From positions 1-59,764 of the forward strand of contig JBGUMF010000063.1 in NCBI GenBank assembly GCA_045116675.1: DNA of 59,764 bases. Direction: 5' to 3'. Of the stretch, positions 17,401 to 25,153 are shown piece by piece. Position numbers and translations under genes: made by a program. How positions within the stretch are numbered: the first letter of the stretch is position 1; each line of letters begins with the position of its first letter. The notes beneath the pieces were generated by a model that had not been told where the DNA came from, made no database searches, and saw nothing but the letters and a program-made list of their open reading frames with translations. Origin of the DNA: F23-D06 sp045116675 (GTDB taxonomy: Bacteria > Bacteroidota > Bacteroidia > Bacteroidales > WCHB1-69).

Positions 17401-19140
17401 GTCGAATGCCAGCTGTACATCTTCGCTCTGTTGGGCAAGGTAAATGGCTTTTTGTATGCCTTTGGCACTAGCGGAATCCACGGTCGGAAGCCGGTCGGCC
17501 ACGCGGCTGATGTCGAACTGCTCCAGCGAGATGTTCCCCTGCAGGGTGGGGAGCTTCTCTGTGATGTCGAACTGGCCGAGAATGTTGCCCTTCAGAAGCG
17601 GGTCATGGATTTCTACAGATCCGTTGTACAAACGGTTCTGATAGTCGGCGGAGACGTTCACATTCCGAAGGGGATAGTGGTAAAGATCCAGCCGTTGGAT
17701 GGTCCCGTCCAAATGGGCGGTCAGCGTCTTGAGGTTCTCCGCATCCAATCCGGAAGAGGCCATGTCTCCTTCTATATCGGCTGAGAAGCTGCTCATTCCA
17801 AGGAGGTTGTGGTTTCCTGTGAGGGCGGCCAGATTCAGGTCCGGCGACATCACTTTACCTGTCAGATGTGTGCTGCCGTCGCGGTCCACAAGGGAGGAGA
17901 AGACGACATCTGCAGACCCCAACGCACAGGCCAGCGCCGTCTCGGCATCGAAGTTGGAGGTGGTGCCCGTGAAGGCAAGCTTCAGCTTGGTGTTACCCAT
18001 CTTTGACACGGTCTTGGGGATGGGCAGCGTGCGTCCCCCAGGAATGGTGAAGTTGGCTAACTCCGGCACGCTGACGGTGGATGAGTCCAGCTGCAGGTTG
18101 AAATGCGCGTGGCGGAAGTCGGTGATGTTCCGCAGGGCAACATCTCCCCGCAGGCGCGTGAACAAACCCCATCCGGCATTTAATCCGATGATGCTGAAGT
18201 CATTAACCGTTCCTTGCACGCGATCGGCCTTTAGGAGGAAGGTCTCATCCATGCCCTTGATGGCGGGTGCGAATGCGGCCACATCCTGCATGGCCAAACG
18301 GGTGGGCCGGAGGTCTGACGTGATCCGTACCGAATCGATGAAATCACCGAGCTGACCCCATTCACAATAGCTGAAACGCAAATCAAGATTGGCGTTGCTG
18401 TTGGGCGTTCTGATGTGTAATTTGTTGAAAACTAATGCCGTGTCACAAATGGAGAAATCACCGCTGCCATCCAGCATCTCAAAGCCGCTGTATTGTGTGA
18501 ATGCTAAATGATTGAAATTGGCAGCCACTTGAGTGAATTTCATACTCCTCACTTTGAAATCGTCCGCATTCCAGTTGATATTGTCCAACTCAAAATAGCC
18601 GTAGTCGATGTCCGGATGCCCTTCAGTGTTGTACACTACCCGTTTGTCGTCGTTTATCAGTACGAAGCGTGAGTTGGAGAGAATGAGGTTCTTGGCCGTC
18701 AGCAGGAAAAGCTTCGGGTCCTCGTGATGGGGGAATTTTTTCGCCCAAATGGCGATGTTAACCGCATCCTCACCCGCATACTGGCGGATGACAACATTAG
18801 CCTTGTCAAGATGCACTTTCCCGAATTTTAGTTTCAACGGCTTGATGGAGAACGAATTGAGCCGCCCCTTTACGGTCCCCACATAGATCATGTCGTTGTG
18901 GTGTGCGTCGTGGATGCGGAAGTCGTGGGCCACGAGTTGCAGGGTGGGGGTTACATGGACGTCTTTCATGGAGATCTCCGACCCCCATTTCTCGGAGATG
19001 GACTGGGTGAGCTTGTTGACGGCAAAGGTCTGGATGGCGGGCACGAAGAGCAATCCCACGATGAGGAGGTCGAGGGCGATGAAGCCCACGAGCACCCAGA
19101 GGATTATCTTCCCGATTTTTTTACTAATTTTGCCGCCCAC
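14467..19140 (-). CDS. TamB/DUF490 translocation and assembly module protein
   Basis: With a GTG start at 19140 the product has 1557 residues. The N-terminus is G-G-K-I-S-K-K-I-G-K followed by one membrane helix (about 12-33). A very long beta-rich body of AsmA/TamB type follows (repeated strands such as L-K-L-K-V-N-D-M-N-V and F-D-G-T-V-H-V-V-D-A-N). The C-terminal TamB domain (about 1190-1500) includes V-P-G-G-T-I-H-F-D-G-P, and a Lys/Gln-rich tail ends the protein. TamB-type proteins bridge inner and outer membranes and are linked to lipid transport and outer-membrane protein insertion. The gene is head to head with tsaD, 12 bp apart with GTG. Any earlier ATG would lie inside tsaD. Confidence 0.88.
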   Translation of the reverse strand: MGGKISKKIGKIILWVLVGFIALDLLIVGLLFVPAIQTFAVNKLTQSISEKWGSEISMKDVHVTPTLQLVAHDFRIHDAHHNDMIYVGTVKGRLNSFSIKPLKLKFGKVHLDKANVVIRQYAGEDAVNIAIWAKKFPHHEDPKLFLLTAKNLILSNSRFVLINDDKRVVYNTEGHPDIDYGYFELDNINWNADDFKVRSMKFTQVAANFNHLAFTQYSGFEMLDGSGDFSICDTALVFNKLHIRTPNSNANLDLRFSYCEWGQLGDFIDSVRITSDLRPTRLAMQDVAAFAPAIKGMDETFLLKADRVQGTVNDFSIIGLNAGWGLFTRLRGDVALRNITDFRHAHFNLQLDSSTVSVPELANFTIPGGRTLPIPKTVSKMGNTKLKLAFTGTTSNFDAETALACALGSADVVFSSLVDRDGSTHLTGKVMSPDLNLAALTGNHNLLGMSSFSADIEGDMASSGLDAENLKTLTAHLDGTIQRLDLYHYPLRNVNVSADYQNRLYNGSVEIHDPLLKGNILGQFDITEKLPTLQGNISLEQFDISRVADRLPTVDSASAKGIQKAIYLAQQSEDVQLAFDNFMIAFKGNCLDNLNGYLGCDNIRYQNDQGEMSNKRLRLTAINREDFHKFILSSSMVNATLESSYPTATMLDSLKTLAFNYFPDLLKNSGKKREESGVENPTHYSRQDGYIKAHVATYNTYNLVRLFNPDIFIAPNCNLDVEISSSANDDVISASVPFIGIRRKVAVYNLTVNGSSEDHRTLDLNFKSDSVIAILTNTRIPFDNISLGTRTQDDTIRYDLRWQNRFNSKTTPNSQMAGMVSLDDLKDIAVNISESGIYINDHRWGFIDNNSVRIQPDGILIQNLVFTDDQTRGISADGLFSKKKNGELKLKVNDMNVSMVNSVVNNMEFDGLLSADFTVLNRDKKMITFGKALISDFKFNQDSIGDVFALAALDTVGQIIFTGGIFQESKPLMAKDLASFDVRQFIQAQDKTAEIRGHYYPEKKDLAIHTSFDSLSAGFLTPFLSSFSNYINGKASGKLSFYSTPKASYFDGTVHVVDANMDISSIGTNYNVKDQDIGFDAKGIHFDNMRITDRDGNVAYMNGHIHHNFFRDMTLDLNIRTNRLQVLNTPKDATSIFYGTGYASGIVNITGDGEKILIKGDNLQTLTGTKITLQVSSANSASQSDIIQFKPKASDKNEDLSSTIIESDSKTNILLDFTFDVKNDANIVLILESIGGTMNARADGLFQLTYDMQQNDLGLYGNLSLHSGDFKIALYNLLNSRLTLVPGGTIHFDGPLEDMVVNISAFKTSKTSLTNIIPEGYSGNAVPVNAYMHLNGPIMKQLEPTFSFELPNSSEEFRNLFYTAIDTSNKENTTKQFAYFLITNNFMASDLFSGNGSGFQITNLFRNMVNNMLSSIMENQKGSFGITYNQETETSAAEYGLTANASLLKDRMTIETSIGYYDDATRSAANNMYGDLMLQYSLNKTGTWKVKAYTNIGERNEDLYMHDNQINYVAGVALAFKQDFNSKRKQKGTAKKPKQGKETVEKSKQGKKNEQHK

Positions 19141-19152
19141 AATTTTAAGGTT

Positions 19153-20175
19153 ATGTCCGTTTATATTCTTGGTATCGAATCCTCGTGTGACGACACTTCC
19201 GCCGCCGTCATAGAAGATACGACGATTTTGTCCAATGTCATTGCCAGTCAGAAGGTTCACGCTGAATACGGTGGCGTTGTGCCGGAGCTGGCGTCGCGTG
19301 CGCATCAGCAAAATATCATTCCCGTGATTGACACGGCATTAAAGCGCGCAAAGATAAACAAAAATCAGTTATCCGCCATCGCTTTCACAAACGGCCCCGG
19401 ATTGCTGGGTTCGTTGCTGGTGGGAAGCTCCTTTGCAAAGGCTATGGCCTACTCGCTGGACATCCCCTTGATACAGGTGGACCACCTGCAGGCCCATGTG
19501 TTGGCGAATTTTTTGCAAAAAAAGGATGAAACCAAGCCCGTACCCGCATTCCCGTTCCTCTGCCTCACCGTGTCCGGCGGACACACGCTGCTGCTGCAGG
19601 TGAACGACTACTTCGACATGCAACGCATCGGCGGTACCATCGATGATGCGGCGGGCGAAGCCTTCGACAAGGCAGCCAAAATCCTCGGATTGCCCTATCC
19701 GGGCGGTCCCGTTATCGACCGCTATGCAAAAGAGGGTAATCCGCGACGCTTCCAGTTTGCCGTCTCACATCTGCCGGGCCTTGATTACAGTTTCAGCGGA
19801 CTGAAGACATCGTTCCTCTATTTTGTCCGGGATAATTTGAAGGAGAATCCGAATTTTATTGAGGAGAATATCCACGATTTATGCGCATCCATCCAGTATG
19901 CGATTATCAAGTCCTTGACCGACAAATTGGTGAAGGCTTTGAAACAGACTAACTGTCAGGATCTTGTGTTGGCGGGCGGCGTGTCGGCCAACTCCGGCTT
20001 GCGCGATGCGGCTACCGACCTTGCCCGTCGCTACCGCAAGAATGTATTCCTGCCCACGCTTGACCTCACCACCGACAACGCGGCCATGATCGCCGTTTGC
20101 GGCTATTTCAAATTTCTCCAAAAAGATTTTGTGGGTGTGGACATTGTGCCGTATAGCAGTGAACGAGCCCGATAA
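19153..20175 (+). CDS. tsaD: tRNA N6-threonylcarbamoyladenosine transferase subunit TsaD
   Basis: The start at 19153 gives 340 residues, the usual length. TsaD transfers threonylcarbamoyl to A37 of ANN-decoding tRNAs. Diagnostic segments are I-L-G-I-E-S-S-C-D-D-T-S-A-A (4-17), Y-G-G-V-V-P-E-L-A-S-R-A-H (38-50), metal ligands in D-H-L-Q-A-H (about 110), L-T-V-S-G-G-H-T (about 135), D-D-A-A-G-E-A-F-D-K (about 160) and V-L-A-G-G-V-S-A-N-S-G-L (about 275). It diverges from the tamB-like gene, so its promoter must lie within that gene's first codons. The end faces rnr 25 bp away. Confidence 0.97.
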   Translation: MSVYILGIESSCDDTSAAVIEDTTILSNVIASQKVHAEYGGVVPELASRAHQQNIIPVIDTALKRAKINKNQLSAIAFTNGPGLLGSLLVGSSFAKAMAYSLDIPLIQVDHLQAHVLANFLQKKDETKPVPAFPFLCLTVSGGHTLLLQVNDYFDMQRIGGTIDDAAGEAFDKAAKILGLPYPGGPVIDRYAKEGNPRRFQFAVSHLPGLDYSFSGLKTSFLYFVRDNLKENPNFIEENIHDLCASIQYAIIKSLTDKLVKALKQTNCQDLVLAGGVSANSGLRDAATDLARRYRKNVFLPTLDLTTDNAAMIAVCGYFKFLQKDFVGVDIVPYSSERAR

Positions 20176-20200
20176 GGGAGTGAACAGGGGTCAGTAGTTA

Positions 20201-22354
20201 CTACCGTACGATTTCAAAGTCCATCTGCCGTTTGATCATGTCCACCGCCACGACGCGCACCTTGATGCTGTCGCCGAAGCGGAGCGAGTGTCCGTGGTGC
20301 AGACCAACCAGCGTATAGTTTTCTTCGTCAATGTAATAGAAATCGTCATCGAAGCTGCGCATGGGAATCATGCCCTCGCATTTCGATTCCACCAATTCCG
20401 CATAGACGCCCCATTTGGAGATGCCAGAGACAGTCGCGTCGAACACTTGTCCGATTTTGTCCACCAAATATTCGGCCTGCTTGTACTTCACGGAGTCGCG
20501 TTCGGCTTGTGTGGCCTGCTGCTCCATTTGCGAACAGTGCTTGCAGTATTCCTCGAATTGGTCTTTGTTAACACTTTCTTTATTAGCTAAATAATGGTCT
20601 AATAAACGATGCACCATCAGGTCGGGATAACGGCGGATGGGGGAGGTGAAATGGGTGTAGTAGGGGAAAGCCAGCCCGTAGTGTCCGATGTTCTCCGTGG
20701 AGTAGCAGGCTCTCGCCATGATGCGGATCGAGAGCTTGCTCAGCATGTCGTAGTCGCCTTTCCCCTTTTCGTCAGCCAGCATCTGGTTCAGCGAACCGCG
20801 GAACGCCTTCGTGGAGGTGGTCTTCAGATCGAATCCCAGCTTCTTGACGAAGGTCTTGAAGGTGTTCAGCTTCTCATCCAGAGGTTTGTCGTGGATACGA
20901 TAGACGAATGTGTTGGGTGTTTTCCCTGTCAGACGCTTGCGCCCGATCTTCTCAGCTACCCGTTTGTTAGCCAGCAACATAAACTCCTCAATCAGCCAGT
21001 TGGCTTCCTTCTGTACTTTCAGATATACGCCGATGGGATGGCTGTTCTCGTCCAGCTTAAATTTAACCTCTTCTGTCTCGAAGTTGATGGCATTATTATC
21101 GAAACGCTGCTTCCGCATGATAGATGCCAAGTCATTGAGTTTTATAATGATATCCGACAAATCGCCATTCTTGGTCTCGATGATTTCCTGCGCCTCTTCG
21201 TAATTGAATCGGCGGTTGGAGTTGATGACGGTGTGCCCGAACCACTCTTTGTGGACCTTGGCTTGGTCGTCAAGGTCGAACACTGCGCTGTAGCAGAGCT
21301 TGTCTGCACCAGGGTTGAGCGAGCAGAGGTTGTTGGACAAGGCCTCCGGCAGCATTGGGATGGTGCGGTCCACCAGATAGACGGAGGTGGCGCGGTCGTA
21401 GGCTTCGGCGTCCAGTGCCGTGCCCGGGCGCACGTAATACGACACGTCCGCAATGTGGATGCCCACGCGGTACAGCCCGTTGTCGAGCACCTCAAACGAA
21501 AGCGCGTCGTCAAAGTCCTTGGCATCTGCAGGGTCGATGGTGAAGGTGGTGGCAGCGCGGAAGTCCCGCCGACGCAGGATCTCTTTTTCCGGGATTTGCG
21601 TGGGGATCGCGGCGGCTTCCTCCTCGACTTTCTTGGGGAAGGTGAGCGGGAAGTCGTTCTCGGCCAGGATGGCCAGCATCTCCACGTTGTTGTTGCCGGG
21701 CTTGCCCAGCACGTGGATGACCTCACCCAGCGGACTGCGCGTGCCCGCCGGCCAGTCCACGATGATCACCACCACCTTGTCGCCGCTCTTGGCCTTTTTC
21801 AGTAAGCGGCCCGGGATGATGATGTCGCGACGGAAGAAGGCGTTGTCGGGAATGAAATAGGCCACACCCTTCTTCACCTGGATGGTGCCCACCAGTTGGC
21901 GTTTGCTCCGTTGGACAACCTCAACCACTTGTCCCTCACGACGTTTGCCCTTCCGGGATGGAAATAAGGATACGCGCACGATGTCGCGGTCGAGGGCGTT
22001 GCCCAGATTGCCGTCGGCAATGAATATGTCCTCTTCCAAAGACTCGTCGTGGGTTTCGTTGCGGTCGTATTGCGGGATGACGAAGGCCATGCCGCTGCGT
22101 TTCATCTCAATCTTGCCCGTTATGATGTTGCGTCCACTTTCTTTGCCTTTCAACTGCTTGTAGTTGAGGCGGTATTTGCCGCGCCCGGCCTTGAGCAGCA
22201 GCTTGGCCTCAATCAGCCGGTCGATATGTTCCTTGACCTTCTCGCGCCCCTTCTTGTCATATACCCCAACCTTGGCGGCAATCTGTTTGTAATTGAGCTT
22301 TTCATTCTTGCCCTGCATGAGGGCGTCGATTATTTTTTTTGATAAATCTTCCAT
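20201..22354 (-). CDS. rnr: Ribonuclease R
   Basis: This 717-residue 3'-5' exoribonuclease degrades structured RNA. Its parts in order are an N-terminal winged-helix (about 5-60), cold-shock-type OB domains (about 75-225), the RNB catalytic domain with I-D-P-A-D-A-K-D-F-D-D-A-L (about 272-285) that binds the metal ions, H-F-T-S-P-I-R-R-Y-P-D-L (about 560), and a C-terminal S1 domain (about 635-715: F-D-A-T-V-S-G-I-S-K-W-G-V-Y). All four catalytic aspartates are present. It lies 80 bp downstream of apbE, with an AT-rich gap that lacks an obvious promoter, and may share the apbE transcript. Confidence 0.97.
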   Translation of the reverse strand: MEDLSKKIIDALMQGKNEKLNYKQIAAKVGVYDKKGREKVKEHIDRLIEAKLLLKAGRGKYRLNYKQLKGKESGRNIITGKIEMKRSGMAFVIPQYDRNETHDESLEEDIFIADGNLGNALDRDIVRVSLFPSRKGKRREGQVVEVVQRSKRQLVGTIQVKKGVAYFIPDNAFFRRDIIIPGRLLKKAKSGDKVVVIIVDWPAGTRSPLGEVIHVLGKPGNNNVEMLAILAENDFPLTFPKKVEEEAAAIPTQIPEKEILRRRDFRAATTFTIDPADAKDFDDALSFEVLDNGLYRVGIHIADVSYYVRPGTALDAEAYDRATSVYLVDRTIPMLPEALSNNLCSLNPGADKLCYSAVFDLDDQAKVHKEWFGHTVINSNRRFNYEEAQEIIETKNGDLSDIIIKLNDLASIMRKQRFDNNAINFETEEVKFKLDENSHPIGVYLKVQKEANWLIEEFMLLANKRVAEKIGRKRLTGKTPNTFVYRIHDKPLDEKLNTFKTFVKKLGFDLKTTSTKAFRGSLNQMLADEKGKGDYDMLSKLSIRIMARACYSTENIGHYGLAFPYYTHFTSPIRRYPDLMVHRLLDHYLANKESVNKDQFEEYCKHCSQMEQQATQAERDSVKYKQAEYLVDKIGQVFDATVSGISKWGVYAELVESKCEGMIPMRSFDDDFYYIDEENYTLVGLHHGHSLRFGDSIKVRVVAVDMIKRQMDFEIVR

Positions 22355-22434
22355 TTTTTTAGTTTGTAGTAATAGATTAAATAATTTTAGTAAGATGTTG
22401 TAAAATAATAGATTAGTAAAATAATTTTTGTTTT

Positions 22435-23406
22435 TTATGGTTTGATGTGATCGGTTTTGTATTTGCCGTTTTCATCGTAAATGAACCACGCTTCCAGTTC
22501 GGGGTGGTTGTGTAGGATTTGGGTGGAACGGTCGCGACCGAGCACCATGAAGGCGGTTGCGAAGGCATCGGCGGTGGTGCAGTCGGGGGCGATGACCGTG
22601 ACGCTGAGCAGGTTGGTCTCTTCCGGTCGTCCCGTCGCCGGATTGAGGATGTGGGTGTAGCGCACGCCGTCGCGTTCGCGGTAGTTGCGGTAATTGCCTG
22701 AGGTGGCTACCGCTCTGTCGGACAGCTCGAATTGTTGGCTGCTCTCCACTGGGCCGTCCGCGCTCTCTGTCGGAATCTGGATGCCCACTTTCCAGGGTTT
22801 CCCGTTCTTGTGTCCTGAGGCCACCACCTCACCGCCAATCTCCACGATGAAGTCCTTGTATCCCAGATGCTTGAACAATGCTGCCACCTTGTCCACGGCG
22901 AATCCCTTAGCGATGGCATTGAAGTTCAGCTGCACGTGCGGGTCCCGCTTAACGAGGCGGTCGCCCTCCAACCCGATCAGCCGATAGTTCACGAACTGCC
23001 GCACAGAATCGACAACTTCCGGACTGGGGGAGGTCGTTGTCTTTTCCCGTCCGAAGCCCCAAAGTTCGATGAGGGGCTGGCAGGTGCAGTCGAAGGCCCC
23101 GTTCGTCAGCTCCGAGACGGAGAGTGCCTTTTGGATGATGTGCTGCAGGTCGGCATCTGGCGCAAGATCTTCACCGCGGTTGATGCGAGACAGCAGCGAA
23201 TTCGTATCGAAGACCGAGAAGGTGGCGTTGACCACTTGGAGCACGGAGTCCACGCGGGCGGGCATGTCCGGGTCATCCGCACCCATGTAGGTGATGTGGT
23301 AAATCGTGCCTAACGCACGCCCTTCGAAGGTGTTGGGATAATCTTGTCGGCATCCGGCAAAGGTGACCAGGATGAAACCGAGGAATAGAATTATGTATGA
23401 TTTCAT
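22435..23406 (-). CDS. apbE: FAD:protein FMN transferase ApbE
   Basis: The start is set at 23406 (323 residues) because the TATTTTTG element at 23426-23433 predicts transcription from about 23420. The in-frame ATG at 23415 would leave only about 4 leader bases. A lipoprotein signal ends F-A-G-C (Cys19). Family segments are G-R-A-L-G-T-I-Y-H-I-T-Y, F-S-V-F-D-T-N-S-L-L-S-R-I-N, N-F-N-A-I-A-K-G-F-A-V-D-K-V, V-E-I-G-G-E-V-V-A-S-G and H-I-L-N-P-A-T-G-R-P. ApbE attaches FMN to Thr in flavoproteins such as NqrB, NqrC and RnfG. Targets are outside the window. Confidence 0.95.
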   Translation of the reverse strand: MKSYIILFLGFILVTFAGCRQDYPNTFEGRALGTIYHITYMGADDPDMPARVDSVLQVVNATFSVFDTNSLLSRINRGEDLAPDADLQHIIQKALSVSELTNGAFDCTCQPLIELWGFGREKTTTSPSPEVVDSVRQFVNYRLIGLEGDRLVKRDPHVQLNFNAIAKGFAVDKVAALFKHLGYKDFIVEIGGEVVASGHKNGKPWKVGIQIPTESADGPVESSQQFELSDRAVATSGNYRNYRERDGVRYTHILNPATGRPEETNLLSVTVIAPDCTTADAFATAFMVLGRDRSTQILHNHPELEAWFIYDENGKYKTDHIKP

Positions 23407-23425
23407 TGTTTGCATTTTGGCGCGG

Positions 23426-23433
23426 CAAAAATA
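23426..23433 (-). promoter_or_regulatory. Promoter -7 element of apbE
   Basis: TATTTTTG on the minus strand, 19 bases before the chosen apbE start. It is back-to-back with the recR promoter. Confidence 0.6.
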
Positions 23434-23441
23434 CGAATTAA

Positions 23442-23472
23442 TTTGGATAAAAGGATTTATTTTGTACTTTTG
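23442..23472 (+). promoter_or_regulatory. recR promoter, full Bacteroidota consensus
   Basis: TTTG (23442-23445), exactly 19 bases, then TACTTTTG (23465-23472). This is the TTTG-N19-TAnnTTTG consensus of the Bacteroidota primary sigma factor. The recR start codon follows 21 bases later. Confidence 0.8.
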
Positions 23473-23493
23473 CCGCTCAAACCATTTGCCGAT

Positions 23494-24120
23494 ATGCTCT
23501 CCGTTTACTCTAAGAATCTGGAAAATGCCGTCAATGAGATTGCCAAGCTTCCCGGCATCGGGCGGCGCACGGCCCTGCGTCTGGCCCTCCATCTGTTGAA
23601 GACCGATGCGGAGGAGGTGGGCCAGCTCACCGACCGCATCAACCGTCTGAAGACCGATGTGTGCCTCTGCCGCAAGTGCTACAACATCTCCGACAGCGAG
23701 GTGTGCGACATCTGCGCGAATCCCAAGCGCGACGAGGCCACCATCTGCGTGGTGCAGGACATCCGTGATGTGATTGCCATCGAGAACACGAACCAATACA
23801 GCGGCTTGTATCATGTGCTGGGCGGTGTCATCTCGCCCATGGACGGCATCGGCATCCACCAGCTGCGTCTGCAGGAATTGTTTGCGCGGGTGGAGATGGG
23901 CGCGGTGAAGGAGCTGATCCTGGCTCTGCCGGCTACCGTGGAAGGCGACACTACCAACTTCTTCATTTACAAGAATGTGAAAGAAAAGGTCCCGAAGATT
24001 TCGACCATCGCCCGCGGCATTGGAGTGGGGGAAGAGCTCGAATACGCCGACGAGGTCACCCTCGGCCGCTCGCTGCTGGCCCGCACCGACTTCGACGTGG
24101 CCTATAGGAAACAGTCGTAG
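23494..24120 (+). CDS. recR: Recombination mediator protein RecR
   Basis: The start at 23494 (208 residues) follows a consensus promoter. The N-terminal helix-hairpin-helix contains L-P-G-I-G-R-R-T-A-L-R-L (18-29). The four-cysteine zinc finger is C-x2-C...C-x2-C (C-R-K-C-Y and C-D-I-C, about 56-75). The Toprim domain starts I-C-V-V-Q-D-I-R-D-V and includes L-G-G-V-I-S-P-M-D-G-I-G (about 105-116). RecR works with RecO/RecF to load RecA on gapped DNA. It diverges from apbE and converges on the lipid kinase gene. Confidence 0.97.
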   Translation: MLSVYSKNLENAVNEIAKLPGIGRRTALRLALHLLKTDAEEVGQLTDRINRLKTDVCLCRKCYNISDSEVCDICANPKRDEATICVVQDIRDVIAIENTNQYSGLYHVLGGVISPMDGIGIHQLRLQELFARVEMGAVKELILALPATVEGDTTNFFIYKNVKEKVPKISTIARGIGVGEELEYADEVTLGRSLLARTDFDVAYRKQS

Positions 24121-24150
24121 CTCGTTTTTTTTTTTCTCGGAATAATATTC

Positions 24151-24178
24151 GTAGAGACGTGCCATGGCGCGTCTCTAC
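24151..24178. repeat. GTAGAGACG palindrome between convergent genes
   Basis: GTAGAGACGtGCCATGGCgCGTCTCTAC is a 28-bp near-perfect palindrome between recR and the lipid kinase gene. The same arms occur at 47898-47927, also between convergent genes. A T-run (24125-24135) lies 5' of it on the plus strand. Confidence 0.75.
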
Positions 24179-24197
24179 ATGCGGTTATATTTGAAAT

Positions 24198-25088
24198 TTA
24201 TGTGTTTAGCGTGGGAATTAGAATTTTCAAACTCCCCGGCACAATCCGTATGTCAAGGGTGGCGGGCATCATCACGGGTTCGCCGTCGATGTTGACAACG
24301 CCCTCTTGGGAACGTTTCACCTGGATGTGTTGGGCTTTGATTTCCGTAAAATAGCGGGAATGGTCCAGTCGTCCGGCCATCATCTTCAGGGCGGTGTCGG
24401 GAGCCTGCAGCAGGGTGGGGCGGTTGAGGATGCAGATGTCGATGAGGCCGTCCTGCAGGGATGCCTGCGGGGCAATGATGGCGTGGTAGCCGAATTGGTT
24501 GGCGTTGGCGAAGGTGATGAGCAAGGGGCTGCACTCCAGAGTTGTCTGCCCGTCGAAGATGAGCGTATAGCGTTCCTCCTTGAAGTGGAGGTAGTTGGCC
24601 AGCGCGTATTGCGAGTAGGGTAGGAAGCCCCGGCGCGGGTCGCGGGAGAAGTCGTAGGCGGTCTGTGCGTCCAACCCGATGCCGGCCACGCTGATGTAGG
24701 GTGTTCCGTTGATGGTGGCGGTGTCAATGCGTTGTATCTCACCATTTTGCAGGAGTGTAAGGGCTTTGTCCGTCCGCAGCGGGAGGTGCAGGCTTCGGGC
24801 GAGGCCGTTGCCAGACCCGTAAGGGATGACCGCCAGCGCCGTCTCTGTGCCGATGAGGCTCCGGGCCACCTCGTTGATGGTGCCGTCGCCACCCACCGCC
24901 GCCACGATGTCATAGCGTCCTACGGCCTCCTCCGCCAGTTCTGTGGCATGGCCCGCGTGTGCGGTGAAGACGATTTCGTAATCGAAATCGGCGGAATCCA
25001 GACAACGGGCTACGCGGTCTGGAAAGTTCTGCTTGGCCTTGTGCCCTGAAATGGGATTGACAATGAATAAAATGCGCTTTTTCGGCAT
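24198..25088 (-). CDS. YegS/DgkB-type diacylglycerol or lipid kinase
   Basis: The start at 25088 (M-P-K-K-R-I-L-F-I-V-N-P-I-S-G, 296 residues) follows a TATTTTTG element. The ATP-binding motif A-A-V-G-G-D-G-T-I-N-E-V (about 60-71) and G-S-G-N-G-L-A-R-S-L (about 88-97) define the DAGK catalytic domain. A late V-N-I-D-G-E-P strand (about 270) is typical of the two-domain YegS/DgkB fold. It phosphorylates diacylglycerol or a related lipid. It diverges from an LTA-synthase-family gene whose chemistry releases diacylglycerol, suggesting recycling to phosphatidic acid; that link is inference. Confidence 0.93.
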   Translation of the reverse strand: MPKKRILFIVNPISGHKAKQNFPDRVARCLDSADFDYEIVFTAHAGHATELAEEAVGRYDIVAAVGGDGTINEVARSLIGTETALAVIPYGSGNGLARSLHLPLRTDKALTLLQNGEIQRIDTATINGTPYISVAGIGLDAQTAYDFSRDPRRGFLPYSQYALANYLHFKEERYTLIFDGQTTLECSPLLITFANANQFGYHAIIAPQASLQDGLIDICILNRPTLLQAPDTALKMMAGRLDHSRYFTEIKAQHIQVKRSQEGVVNIDGEPVMMPATLDIRIVPGSLKILIPTLNT

Positions 25089-25108
25089 GGGTACAATGAT
25101 TGAGAACG

Positions 25109-25135
25109 CAAAAATACAAAAAAAGATTACTTTTG
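25109..25135. promoter_or_regulatory. Divergent promoter pair, lipid kinase / LTA-synthase-like gene
   Basis: TATTTTTG on the minus strand (25109-25116) and TACTTTTG on the plus strand (25128-25135) both match TAnnTTTG. They lie in the 65-bp gap between the two start codons and overlap in their upstream regions, so the two genes may be coordinated. Confidence 0.6.
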
Positions 25136-25153
25136 CATCCTCAATCCGCATTT

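Noticed and set aside
20609..21805. 398-codon open frame on the plus strand
   Set aside because: It is antisense to rnr, an unmistakable full-length gene.
23407..24165. N-terminal extension of apbE giving a 576-codon frame
   Set aside because: The extra residues lie antisense to recR, and the lipoprotein signal with its promoter marks the start at 23406.
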